Assembly (NCBI RefSeq): GCF_001298105.1
Contig: NZ_LGJH01000158.1
Location: 62,001-126,000, forward strand
Length of the DNA stretch: 64,000 nt
Direction: 5' to 3'
Origin: Novosphingobium sp. ST904
Lineage (GTDB): Bacteria; Pseudomonadota; Alphaproteobacteria; Sphingomonadales; Sphingomonadaceae
The position numbers and the translations under genes were made by a program. The notes under the pieces are model-generated. The model was not told the origin of the DNA, did not search any database, and saw only the letters and a program-made list of their open reading frames with translations. This document shows, piece by piece, positions 8,390 through 16,740 of this stretch. Numbering within the stretch: position 1 is the stretch's first letter; every line of letters begins with the position of its first letter.

Positions 8390-9693
8390 AGACCGGCGGA
8401 GCCCGCGCCGTCGCCCGCTGCGATGCCCTTGGCGCGGCGCCTTACAGCGAGCTGGAGCAGGGCCTCTATCGCGGCTACCTGACCCCGGCCTACCATGCCA
8501 CGGTGGACCTCGTAGGCGCGTGGATGGTCGATGCGGGGATGGATGTCGATCTCGATGCCGCCGCCAATCTCCATGGTCGCTACGAAGGCGAGGCGGCCGG
8601 CGCCCCGGCGCTGGTGATCGGCAGCCACCTCGATTCCGTGCGGGACGGCGGCTGCTACGATGGCCCGCTGGGGGTCATGCTCGGCATCGAATGCGTCGCC
8701 GCGCTCAACGAGCAGGGCCGCCGCCTGCCTTTCGCCATCGAGGTTTACGGTTTCGGGGACGAGGAAGGCTCGCGCTTTCCCGCCGCCATGCTGACGAGCC
8801 GCGCCGTGGCCGGAACGCTGGACGTCGATCTCGGCGCGATTGCCGATGCCGAGGGGGTGTCGATGGAAGTGGCGCTCGGCTCGTTCAAGACCGATTATGA
8901 CGTGGTGACGGCCAAGACGCCGACGAACACCTTCTCGACACGGACCTACCGCGCCGCGCGCCGCGCGCCGGAAGACATCGTGGCCTATCTCGAAGCCCAT
9001 ATCGAACAGGGTCCGGCGCTGGAGGCGGAAGGGCTGGCGCTTGGCACCGTCACCGGGATCGCCGCGCAATTGCGCTATGCCGCCACCGTGCGTGGCATGG
9101 CGGGCCACGCGGGCACGAGTTCGATGCCGCTGCGCCGCGATGCGCTGGCAGGGGCGGCCGAAATGGTGCTCGCGATCGAGGAGATCGCCCGCGCGGATGG
9201 ATCGGATCTCGTCGCCACCGTCGGCAGGCTGGAGGCCATGCCCGGCGCTGCCAACGTGATCCCCGGCGAAGTGCGCTTCACCATCGATGTGCGCTCGGGC
9301 GAGGCGGCCCGGCGGGACCGTGCGGCGCGGGAAATTCTCTCGCGGCTGGAGCAGATCGCCTCGAAGCGCGGCCTCGTGCTCGATCTGGCGCGGGTCCACG
9401 ACCTGCCGGCCAGCCCTTGTGATCCCGTGCTGATGGACCTTCTGGACGCGGCCATGGTCGAGGCTGGCCAGCCGGTGCGCCGTCTCGTCTCGGGTGCGGG
9501 GCACGATGCCATGGTCATGGCATCGCTCTGCCCCACGGCGATGCTGTTCATCCGCTGCAAGGACGGCGTGAGCCACAATCCCGCCGAGCATGTCGAACCC
9601 GCCGACGCCGATGCGGCGCTGCGGGTCATGCGGGGCTTCATCGAGAAACTGGGCCAGAAACACTTGGGAGACAGCTTTGCCGACCGAACTTGA
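8383..9693 (+). CDS. allC: Allantoate amidohydrolase (M20 family)
   Basis: A 436-residue zinc-dependent M20-family amidohydrolase. Metal ligands are seen in GSHLDSV (His82, Asp84), DGGCYDGPLG and FGDEEGSRF (Glu127, Glu128), in AHIEQGP, and in the late SHNPAE histidine. The whole pattern matches the allantoate amidohydrolase / N-carbamoyl amino acid hydrolase group. Between HpxW and a ureidoglycine aminotransferase the expected reaction is allantoate to ureidoglycine with release of carbon dioxide and ammonia (HpxK in Klebsiella). The ATG overlaps the hpxW stop by 7 bases. Beta-ureidopropionase or hydantoinase partner functions cannot be excluded from sequence alone. Confidence 0.8.
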   Translation: MVETGGARAVARCDALGAAPYSELEQGLYRGYLTPAYHATVDLVGAWMVDAGMDVDLDAAANLHGRYEGEAAGAPALVIGSHLDSVRDGGCYDGPLGVMLGIECVAALNEQGRRLPFAIEVYGFGDEEGSRFPAAMLTSRAVAGTLDVDLGAIADAEGVSMEVALGSFKTDYDVVTAKTPTNTFSTRTYRAARRAPEDIVAYLEAHIEQGPALEAEGLALGTVTGIAAQLRYAATVRGMAGHAGTSSMPLRRDALAGAAEMVLAIEEIARADGSDLVATVGRLEAMPGAANVIPGEVRFTIDVRSGEAARRDRAAREILSRLEQIASKRGLVLDLARVHDLPASPCDPVLMDLLDAAMVEAGQPVRRLVSGAGHDAMVMASLCPTAMLFIRCKDGVSHNPAEHVEPADADAALRVMRGFIEKLGQKHLGDSFADRT

Positions 9694-10941
9694 TCCGCTG
9701 CTCTTCGGCGAGATCGACCCGCCCCAGCGCCTGCTCATGGGGCCGGGGCCGATCAACGCGCACCCCCGCGTGCTGCGGGCGATGAGCGCGGACCTGCTGG
9801 GCCAGTTCGACCCGGAAATGACCGGCTACATGAACCAGGTCATGGCGCTCTACCGTCCGATCTTCGGCACGCGGAACCAGTGGACCATGCTGGTGGACGG
9901 CACCGCGCGTGCGGGGATCGAGGCGGCGCTGGTCAGCCTCGTGGCGCCGGGCGACGTGGTGCTGGTGGTGAACTTCGGGCGCTTCGGCCTGCTGCTGGCC
10001 GAAATCCTCACCCGCATCGGCGCGGTGATCGAGACGGTGGACGCGCCCTGGGGCGAGGTCGTGCCGCTGGAACGCGTGGCCGAGGCCATCGCCCGCTGCC
10101 ATCCCAAGGTCGTGGCCACCATTCACGGCGACACTTCGACGACGATGGCGCAGCCGCTCGACGGCTTCGGCGAACTCTGCCGCCAGGCGGGCGCGCTCAG
10201 TTATGTCGATGCCACGGCGACCATCGGCGGCATGGAACTGGCGGCGGAGCGCTGGGGCGTGGATGTCGTCACCGGCGGTTTGCAGAAGTGCATGGGCGGC
10301 CCCTCCGGCTCGGCGCCGATCACGATTTCGGACAAGGCGGCCGAGCACATCGGACGCCGCCGCCACGTGGAACAGGGCATCCGCCGCGACGACATCGTGG
10401 ACGGGCAGGGGCCGCGCATCGGTTCCAACTATTTCGACCTTGCCATGGTGATGGACTACTGGTCGGACAAGCGGCTCAACCACCATACCGAGGCGACCTC
10501 GATGCTCTATGCCGCCCGCGAATGCGCGCGCATCGCATTGGGGGAAGGGCTGGAGGCCCGCTATGCCCGCCATGCGGCTGCGGGCCGGGCGATGGCGGCG
10601 GGGCTGCGCGCCATGGGGCTCACGCTGTTCGGCGACGATGCCCACCGGATGACCAACGTCACCGGCGTGTTCATTCCCGAAGGCGTGGACGGCGAAGCGG
10701 TGCGCATGGCGATGCGGCAGCAGTTCGAGATCGAGATCGGCACCGCCTTCGGCCCCCTGCAGGGCCGGATCTGGCGGATCGGCGCGATGGGGTACAATGC
10801 CATGAAGCACAAGGTGCTGCTGACCTTGGCGGCGCTGGAAGCGTGCCTCGGCATGGGAGGCTTCAGGCTGCGCCGGGCGAGGCGGTTCCGGCGGCCATGG
10901 CTGCATGGGACTTTCCGCAAGTTCGGGAGCAGCGGGCATGA
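9677..10941 (+). CDS. pucG: Ureidoglycine-glyoxylate aminotransferase (PucG/HpxJ), one-base frame break
   Basis: About 421 residues when restored. A fold-type I PLP aminotransferase of the alanine-glyoxylate class: LLMGPGPINAHP at the N-terminus, VDATATIGGMEL with the PLP aspartate, and the PLP lysine at residue 204 in GGLQKCMGG. PucG/HpxJ moves the amino group of ureidoglycine to glyoxylate, giving oxalurate and glycine, which feeds HpxXY. The TTG at 9677 is chosen because GGAG lies 6 bases upstream and the protein then starts like its family. The frame breaks near 10864; restoring one base in the TTC-AGG context yields a natural C-terminus and an ATGA overlap with the allantoinase start at 10938. 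Confidence 0.85.
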
Positions 10942-11837
10942 GCAAGGGCGCGGACATGGCCCGCGATCTCGTCGGCTATGGCCGCACGCCTCCCGATCCG
11001 CAGTGGCCCGGCGGGGCGCGCGTGGCGGTGCAGTTCGTCATCAACTACGAGGAAGGCGCGGAGAATTCCGTCCTCAACGGCGACGAACGCTCCGAGGCCT
11101 TCCTCAGCGAGATGGTCGGCGCGGCCAGCCATGCCGACCGGGCGATGGCGATGGAGAGCCTTTACGAATATGGCAGCCGCGCCGGGTTCTGGCGGCTCCA
11201 CCGGCTGTTCACCGGGCGCGGGTTGCCGGTGACGGTGTTCGGCGTGGCCAGGGCCATGGAGATGAACCCCGAAGCCGTCGCCGCGATGCTGGAGGCCGGC
11301 TGGGAAATCGCCAGCCATGGCCTGCGCTGGATCGATTACCAGAACGTGCCCGAAGCGGTGGAACGCGCTCACATCGCCGAAGCCATCGCGCTTCACGAAA
11401 GGCTCACCGGCAGCCGCCCGCTCGGCTGGTATCAGGGCCGCACCTCGCCCAACACCGCGCGGCTCGTCGCCGAGGAGGGTGGCTTCCTCTACGATGCGGA
11501 CAGTTATGCCGACGACCTGCCCTATTGGGACAGGCGGCACGGCAAACCGCAGCTCGTGGTGCCCTATACGCTCGACGTGAACGACATGAAGATCGTGGCG
11601 CTCAACGGCTTTACCGAGGGGGAGCAGTTCTTCCGCCACATGCGCGACACTTACGATCAGCTTCGCGAGGAAGGCGGGCGGATGATGTCGGTGGGCCTGC
11701 ACGGCCGCATCGCCGGCAAGCCCGGCCGCGCCCGCGCCGTTGCCCGGTTCCTCGATCATGTCGTCGCCAGCGGAGACGGATGGGTTGCCCGGCGCATCGA
11801 TATCGCGCGCCACTGGCAGGAGCGTTTCCCGGCATGA
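10938..11837 (+). CDS. puuE: Allantoinase PuuE (polysaccharide-deacetylase fold)
   Basis: A 299-residue cofactor-independent allantoinase that opens allantoin to allantoate in the cytoplasm. It belongs to the PuuE branch of the polysaccharide deacetylase superfamily, not the metal-dependent AllB type. Diagnostic segments are VAVQFVINYEEGAE, EIASHGLRWIDYQ, GWYQGRTSPNTR-like GRTSPNTARL, YDADSYADDLPYW and VGLHGRIAGKPGR. The ATG overlaps the aminotransferase stop and the TGA overlaps the hpxZ start, so it sits in the middle of a translationally coupled chain. Recognition is strong from these blocks and from neighbours for the steps before and after. Confidence 0.92.
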   Translation: MSKGADMARDLVGYGRTPPDPQWPGGARVAVQFVINYEEGAENSVLNGDERSEAFLSEMVGAASHADRAMAMESLYEYGSRAGFWRLHRLFTGRGLPVTVFGVARAMEMNPEAVAAMLEAGWEIASHGLRWIDYQNVPEAVERAHIAEAIALHERLTGSRPLGWYQGRTSPNTARLVAEEGGFLYDADSYADDLPYWDRRHGKPQLVVPYTLDVNDMKIVALNGFTEGEQFFRHMRDTYDQLREEGGRMMSVGLHGRIAGKPGRARAVARFLDHVVASGDGWVARRIDIARHWQERFPA

Positions 11838-12214
11838 AGATCGACGATCCCGTGCTTCACGCCGAAGTGGCCGCTGCCTTTCGCGCCTACGAGCGCGCGC
11901 TGATGGCGGACGATGTTCCGGCGATGGACGCCCTGTTCCATCAGGCGCCCACCACCAACCGCTACGGCGTGGGCGAAGTGCTTTACGGGATCGAGGAAAT
12001 CCGCGCATTCCGCAAGGGACGCGGAGGCTCGCCGCAGCGCCGGCTCGGGCGTGTCGCCATCACCGTCTATGGTGACAGCTTCGCCACCGCCGATGCCGAA
12101 TTCTTCCGCGAGGGTTCCGACCGTCGCGGCCGCCAGACGCAGAGCTGGGTGCGTTTCGATGACGGCTGGAAGGTCGTTTCCGCTCATGTCAGCCTCGAAG
12201 GGAGCACGTCGTGA
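11834..12214 (+). CDS. hpxZ: HpxZ/AtzH-like SnoaL-fold protein (DUF3225)
   Basis: A 126-residue protein of the DUF3225 group in the NTF2/SnoaL fold, named HpxZ in oxalurate catabolism and AtzH beside AtzE-type amidases. Typical features are the FRAYERALMADDVPAMDALF helix region, YGVGEVLYGIEEIRAFR and the final strand WKVVSAHVS. Its role in the Klebsiella pathway is undefined; AtzH-like proteins have been linked to amide hydrolysis steps next to AtzE. Here it is about 7 kb from hpxXY but still inside the same overlapping gene chain. The ATG overlaps the puuE stop and its TGA overlaps the next GTG. Confidence 0.8.
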   Translation: MKIDDPVLHAEVAAAFRAYERALMADDVPAMDALFHQAPTTNRYGVGEVLYGIEEIRAFRKGRGGSPQRRLGRVAITVYGDSFATADAEFFREGSDRRGRQTQSWVRFDDGWKVVSAHVSLEGSTS

Positions 12215-12651
12215 CCGCGCTTTTCGAACATAGCCCCTGGGTGGAGGAGCGTGCCGATGCGCGGCCTTCCTCGGGGGATCGCCATGCCGATCTCCTGGCG
12301 GTTATGCATGAGGCCAGCGTCGGGGAACAGCTCGCCCTGATCCGCGCGCATCCCGAACTGGCGGGCAAGGCGGCGATCGACCGGACCCTGACCGAGGCTT
12401 CGGCCGCCGAACAGGCCAGCGCCGGTCTCGACCGCCTGACGCCGGGGGAATACGAACGCTTCCACGCGCTGAACGCCGCCTACCGCGCCCGGTTCGGCTT
12501 CCCCTTCATCATCTGCGTGCGGTTGACCGACAAGGCGGGCATCCTTGCCGCGATGGAGCGCCGCCTCGGCAACGAACGCGACGCCGAAGTGGCGACGGCG
12601 CTGGAACAGATCGGCGAGATCGTGCGCCTGCGGCTGGAGGATGCGGCATGA
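12211..12651 (+). CDS. uraD: OHCU decarboxylase
   Basis: A 146-residue 2-oxo-4-hydroxy-4-carboxy-5-ureidoimidazoline decarboxylase, which makes (S)-allantoin from the product of hydroxyisourate hydrolase. Diagnostic segments: FEHSPWVEERA at the N-terminus, the catalytic histidine at residue 47 in RAHPEL, the SAAEQ stretch, and FHALNAAYRARFGFPFI. The GTG start overlaps hpxZ, and the stop overlaps the ATG of the flavoprotein that probably opens the urate branch. Length is normal for a stand-alone enzyme, slightly shorter than many. The call is secure. Confidence 0.95.
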   Translation: MTALFEHSPWVEERADARPSSGDRHADLLAVMHEASVGEQLALIRAHPELAGKAAIDRTLTEASAAEQASAGLDRLTPGEYERFHALNAAYRARFGFPFIICVRLTDKAGILAAMERRLGNERDAEVATALEQIGEIVRLRLEDAA

Positions 12652-14074
12652 GCGGGGTCGGACTGGCCGCGCTCGAAGAGCGGCTGGCGCGCGAGCTGGA
12701 GCTGATCGGTCATGACCGGCCCGAATGGGTGCGGCCGCGCACGTTCGAGGGTGCGGACGTGCTTGACGTCGCGGTGATCGGCGGCGGGCAGTGCGGGCTT
12801 TCGGCCGCCTTCGGGCTGCGTTCGCAAGGCGTGCGCAATGTCATGGTGTTCGACGAAAACGAGCCCGGGTTCGAAGGGCCGTGGGAAACCTATGCGCGCA
12901 TGGTCACGCTGCGCACGCCCAAGCATCTCAACCCGATCGATTTCGGCATTCCCTCGCTCACTTATCGCGCATGGTGGGAAGCGCAGCACGGCGCCGAAGG
13001 CTGGGCGGCGGTGGACAAGATCGCCCGTGGCGACTGGATGGAATACTTGCGCTGGTATCGCCGCGCGCTCGCCCTGCCGGTGACGAACGGCGCGAAGCTG
13101 CTGCGGATCGAGCCTTTGCCCGAAGCCGGGCTGCACCGCCTGCACTTCGCGGACGGCAAAGTGGAACAGGCGCGCAAGGTCGTGCTCGCCACCGGCATCC
13201 AGGGCGGGGGGGAATGGCACACGCCCGCCATGGTGCGCGACAATCTGCCGGGATCGCTCTGGGCGCATACCAGTGAGCCTATCGATTTCGCCGCGCTGCA
13301 CGGCAAGCGCATCGGCATCCTGGGCGGCGGGGCTTCGGCTTTCGACAATGCCAACTTCGCGCTTTCGCAAGGCGTGGCGGCGGCGGAAGTCTTCATTCGC
13401 CGCAAGGCGCTGCCGCGCGTCAATCCGATCCGCTTCATGGAACGGGTGGGATTCACCGCGCGCTATCCCGCGCTGGACGATGCCACCAAGTATGCGGCGA
13501 TGGACTGCTTCCTGGGCCACAACCAGCCGCCGACCAACGACACTTTCGAACGTGCCGCCGCATGGCCCGGCTTTGCGCTGCACCTTGGCGCACCGTGGCT
13601 CGGCGTGGCGGAGCACGAGGGCCGCGTGCGGGTGACGACGCCGCTGGGCTTCCACGAATTCGACTTCGTGGTGGTTTCCACCGGGCTCGTCAGCGATCCG
13701 GGCCTGCGCCCCGAACTGGCGCAAGTGGCCGGGCTTATCCAGCGCTGGGGCGAGCGAGTGGTGCCGACCGGGCCGCGCAATGCCCTGATCGACGCACATC
13801 CCTACCTTGGCCCCGCATTCGAGTTCACCGCGCGGCAGGGCGTGGACCCCGCGCCGCTGCACGGGCTGTTCGCGTTCAACTATTCCGCGCTCGTCAGCCT
13901 CGGCCTTTCCGCATCGGCGCTTTCGGGCCTGCAGAACGCCCTGCCGCGCTTGTCAGGGGCGTGGCGGACCAGTTGTTCCTCGATGACCGGGAGGTGCTGG
14001 TGGCCGAGTTCCTGACTTATGACGAGCACGAGTTCCTGGGCGCATGGCCGGTGCTGCCGGAGTTTGCCGCATGA
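12648..14074 (+). CDS. Two-Rossmann FAD/NAD(P) monooxygenase, probable HpyO-type urate hydroxylase; one-base frame break
   Basis: About 475 residues when restored. Two dinucleotide-binding motifs are visible, VIGGGQCG at residues 43-50 (FAD) and GILGGGASA from about residue 223 (NAD(P)H), as in flavin monooxygenases. It sits between uraD and hiuH, where the urate-to-hydroxyisourate step is needed, and no uricase is present. HpyO is a reported urate hydroxylase that is not homologous to HpxO; assigning this protein to that type is inference. The frame breaks at about 13950: restoring one C (CGC-CTT-GTC) continues into LFLDDREVLVAEFLTYDE and a stop at 14074 that overlaps the hiuH start, which supports the restored reading. 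Confidence 0.65.
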
Positions 14075-14402
14075 GCACGCTTTCCACGCACGTTCTCGAC
14101 ACGGCCCATGGCTGCCCGGCCGAGGGAATCGCGCTGGAACTCGCGGCGCCGGCGGGGCGGTGCTGTTCACCGGCACGACCAATGCCGATGGCCGCTGTCC
14201 GGGCATTCCCGCGCTCGATCCGGGGGCCTACCGCCTGACTTTCGCGGTGGCCGCCTATTTTCGCGGCAGGGGCATGACCCTGCCGGAACCGCCGTTCCTT
14301 GACCGTGTGTCCATCGACTTCGGCGTGGCGGACGGGCAGGGGCACTATCACGTTCCGCTGCTCGTCTCTCCCTTCGGCTATTCGACTTACCGGGGAAGCT
14401 GA
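14071..14402 (+). CDS. hiuH: 5-hydroxyisourate hydrolase; one-base frame break
   Basis: About 110 residues when restored, the usual length. It hydrolyses 5-hydroxyisourate to OHCU. The N-terminus has LSTHVLDTAHG with the catalytic histidine, the late part has HYHVPLLVSPFGYSTYRGS, including the C-terminal YRGS tetrapeptide that distinguishes these enzymes from transthyretin. The two halves lie in different frames. The break is in the G run 14154-14157; five G instead of four gives AAPAGAVLFTGT and joins them. The ATG overlaps the stop of the preceding flavoprotein. Because both ends are fully conserved, a reading error is more likely than a pseudogene. Confidence 0.9.
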
Positions 14403-14438
14403 CATGGCGCCGCGTCCGATCCTGAAGAGGCCTGCTGC

Positions 14439-15724
14439 ATGATCCGCGCCTTTCGCGGCGAATTCCTGTCCGTTTCCCGAGACCCGCGCAGCGATCCCCA
14501 GGCGTCCGCCACGAAGCGGACGGCCTGCTGGTGGTCGAGGACGGCGTGGTCGCGGCGCGCGGCCCCCATGCCGAACTGGCGGAGCGATATGCCGGTGTCC
14601 CGGTGGAAGCGTTGCCGGGCCTCGTCGTGCCGGGCTTCGTCGATTCCCATGTCCATTATCCGCAGACGGACCGCATCGCCTCTCATGGCGAACAATTGCT
14701 CGACTGGCTGGAGCGCCACATCTTTCCGGCGGAAAAGGCCTTCGCGGACAAGGCTCATGCCGATGCCGTCGCCGCCTTCTTCCTGGGCGAACTGCTGAGG
14801 AACGGCACCACCAGCGCGCTGGTCTTCCCGACCGTGCACGAGCAGTCCGTCGATGCCCTGTTCGAGGCCGCGCTTGACCGGGACATGCGGCTGATCTCGG
14901 GCAAGGTGCTGATGGACCTCGGGCCCGACCGCCTGAACGACACCGTGGCCTCGGGCCGGGCGGGCAGCGAGGCGCTGATCCGCCGCTGGCGCGGACGCGG
15001 GCGGCTGGGCTACGCGGTGACGCCGCGTTTCGCGCTGGCTTCGTCCGATGCCCAGCTTGCCGATGCGGGCGCCCTGCTGGCCGAGCATCCGGACGTGCTG
15101 ATGCACACCCACCTTGCGGAGAACCGCCGCGAATGCGCCGAAGTGGCCGCGCGTTTCAGCGCGGCGGCGGACTATCTGGACGCTTACGACCGGTTCGGCC
15201 TCGTCACCGGCCGATCGGTGTTCGCGCATGGCATTCACCTGCCGGATCGCGCCTGCCGGCGGCTGCACGAAAGCGGCGCGGGGATCGCGGTCTGCCCCAG
15301 TTCCAACCTGTTCCTCGGTTCGGGCTTCTTCGATTTCGCACAGGCCGACCGGCACGGGATACGCCTCGGCCTCGGCTCGGACGTGGGGGCGGGGACGACC
15401 TTCTCGCTGCTGCACACCCAGGGGATCGCCTATCAGGCCGCGCTGATGAAGGGCACCGCGCTCGATCCGTTCAGGGCGCTGTGGCTGGCGACGGCGGGCA
15501 GTGCCGCCCTGCTTCATATCGCTGACCGGGTGGGCAGCCTCGAAGTGGGGCAGGAGGCCGATTTCGTGGTACTCGATACGCAGGCGACACCGCTGCTCGC
15601 CCGCCGCACCCGCCACGCCGACCTTGCCGAACGGCTCTTCGCGTTGCAGGTGCTGGGCGACGACCGCGCCGTCGCGCGCACTTATCTGCTGGGCCGCTGC
15701 GCCTGGGACAGGGATACCGAATGA
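14439..15724 (+). CDS. guaD: Guanine deaminase; one-base frame break
   Basis: About 428 residues when restored. An amidohydrolase-superfamily enzyme turning guanine into xanthine. Zinc ligands are in DSHVHYPQ (His71, His73), MHTHLAEN, FAHGIHL and GLGSDVGAGT. The first 20 residues (MIRAFRGEFLSV) lie in one frame and the rest, from RHEADGLLVVEDG, in another. The break falls in the C run 14496-14499: five C restores DPPGVRHEADG. A GAAGAGG site precedes the ATG at 14439. Its last codons overlap the adenine deaminase start. Its product xanthine would enter the urate pathway once oxidised. Confidence 0.92.
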
Positions 15725-16740
15725 CCGACCTCGACACTTTCATCGCCGGCCTGCCGAAGGCCGAGCTTCACCTCCACATCGAAGGCAGCCTCGAACCCGA
15801 ACAGATGTTCGCGCTGGCGACACGCAACGGCGTGTCGATCCCCTTCGCCACCGTGGAGGAAGTTCGCGCCGCCTATGAATTCTCCAACCTGCAGGACTTC
15901 CTCGACATCTATTACGCGGGCGCGAACGTGCTGCTGAACCGGCAGGATTTCCATGATCTGGCGATGGCCTACTTCGCGCGGGCGGCGGCGGACGGCGTGG
16001 TCCATGCCGAATTGATGTTTGATCCGCAGACCCATACCGACCGGGGCGTGCCCTTCGCCGAAGTGATCGAGGGGCTGCTTTCCGCCATGGCCGCCGCCGA
16101 AGCGGCGTTCGGCATGTCCAGCAGCCTGATCCTCTCGTTCCTGCGGCACCTTTCGGAAGAGGCGGCCTTCGCCACCCTGGCCCAGGCGGAGCCGTGGCTC
16201 GACCGGATCGGGGCGGTGGGGCTCGATTCCTCGGAAGTCGGCCATCCGCCCGAGAAGTTCGCCCGCGTCTTCGCCGCCGCGCGCGCGAAGGGCCTCAGGA
16301 TCACCGCGCATGCGGGCGAGGAAGGTCCGCCCGAATATGTCCACCAGGCGCTGGACCTGCTGGGCGTCCACCGCATCGACCATGGCAATCGCGCGCTGGA
16401 AGACCCGGCCCTGATCGAGCGGCTGGTGCGCGAGGAGATGACGCTGACGGTCTGCCCGCTTTCCAACCACAAGCTCTGCGTGGTGGACGACCTGGCCGAT
16501 CACCCGATCGACGCGATGCTGGCTCACGGGCTCAAGGCTACCATCAATTCCGACGATCCGGCCTACTTCGGCGGCTATGTCGCGGACAATTACCGCGCCG
16601 TCGCGGCGGCTCGCGGGCTTGGCAAGGAAGCGCTGGCCACGCTGGCGCGCAACAGCTTCACCGGCTCGTTCCTGCCCGAAAGCGCGGTAGCGGCGCATCT
16701 CGGCGCGCTTGACGCCTACATGGCGGATCATCGCCGATGA
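15721..16740 (+). CDS. Adenine deaminase (adenosine deaminase family)
   Basis: A 339-residue cytoplasmic zinc enzyme of the adenosine/adenine deaminase family. HxH is at 17/19 (ELHLHIEGS), the next ligand at His197 in TAHAGEEGPPEY, and the aspartate pair in NSDDPAYFGGY. The GLDSSEVGHPPEKF, HAGEEGP and SDDPAYFGGY versions are typical of the adenine deaminase branch rather than adenosine deaminases, so the expected reaction is adenine to hypoxanthine. Starts with an ATGA overlap on guaD and ends with another on the nucleoside hydrolase gene. Substrate assignment is from motif type; no signal peptide. Confidence 0.85.
   Translation: MTDLDTFIAGLPKAELHLHIEGSLEPEQMFALATRNGVSIPFATVEEVRAAYEFSNLQDFLDIYYAGANVLLNRQDFHDLAMAYFARAAADGVVHAELMFDPQTHTDRGVPFAEVIEGLLSAMAAAEAAFGMSSSLILSFLRHLSEEAAFATLAQAEPWLDRIGAVGLDSSEVGHPPEKFARVFAAARAKGLRITAHAGEEGPPEYVHQALDLLGVHRIDHGNRALEDPALIERLVREEMTLTVCPLSNHKLCVVDDLADHPIDAMLAHGLKATINSDDPAYFGGYVADNYRAVAAARGLGKEALATLARNSFTGSFLPESAVAAHLGALDAYMADHRR

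Noticed and set aside
12648..15724. Reading the flavoprotein, hiuH and guaD as pseudogenes because of their frame breaks.
   Set aside because: All conserved residues remain on both sides, restored stops overlap the next start codons, and the same kind of break recurs across unrelated operons, so reading errors explain it better.
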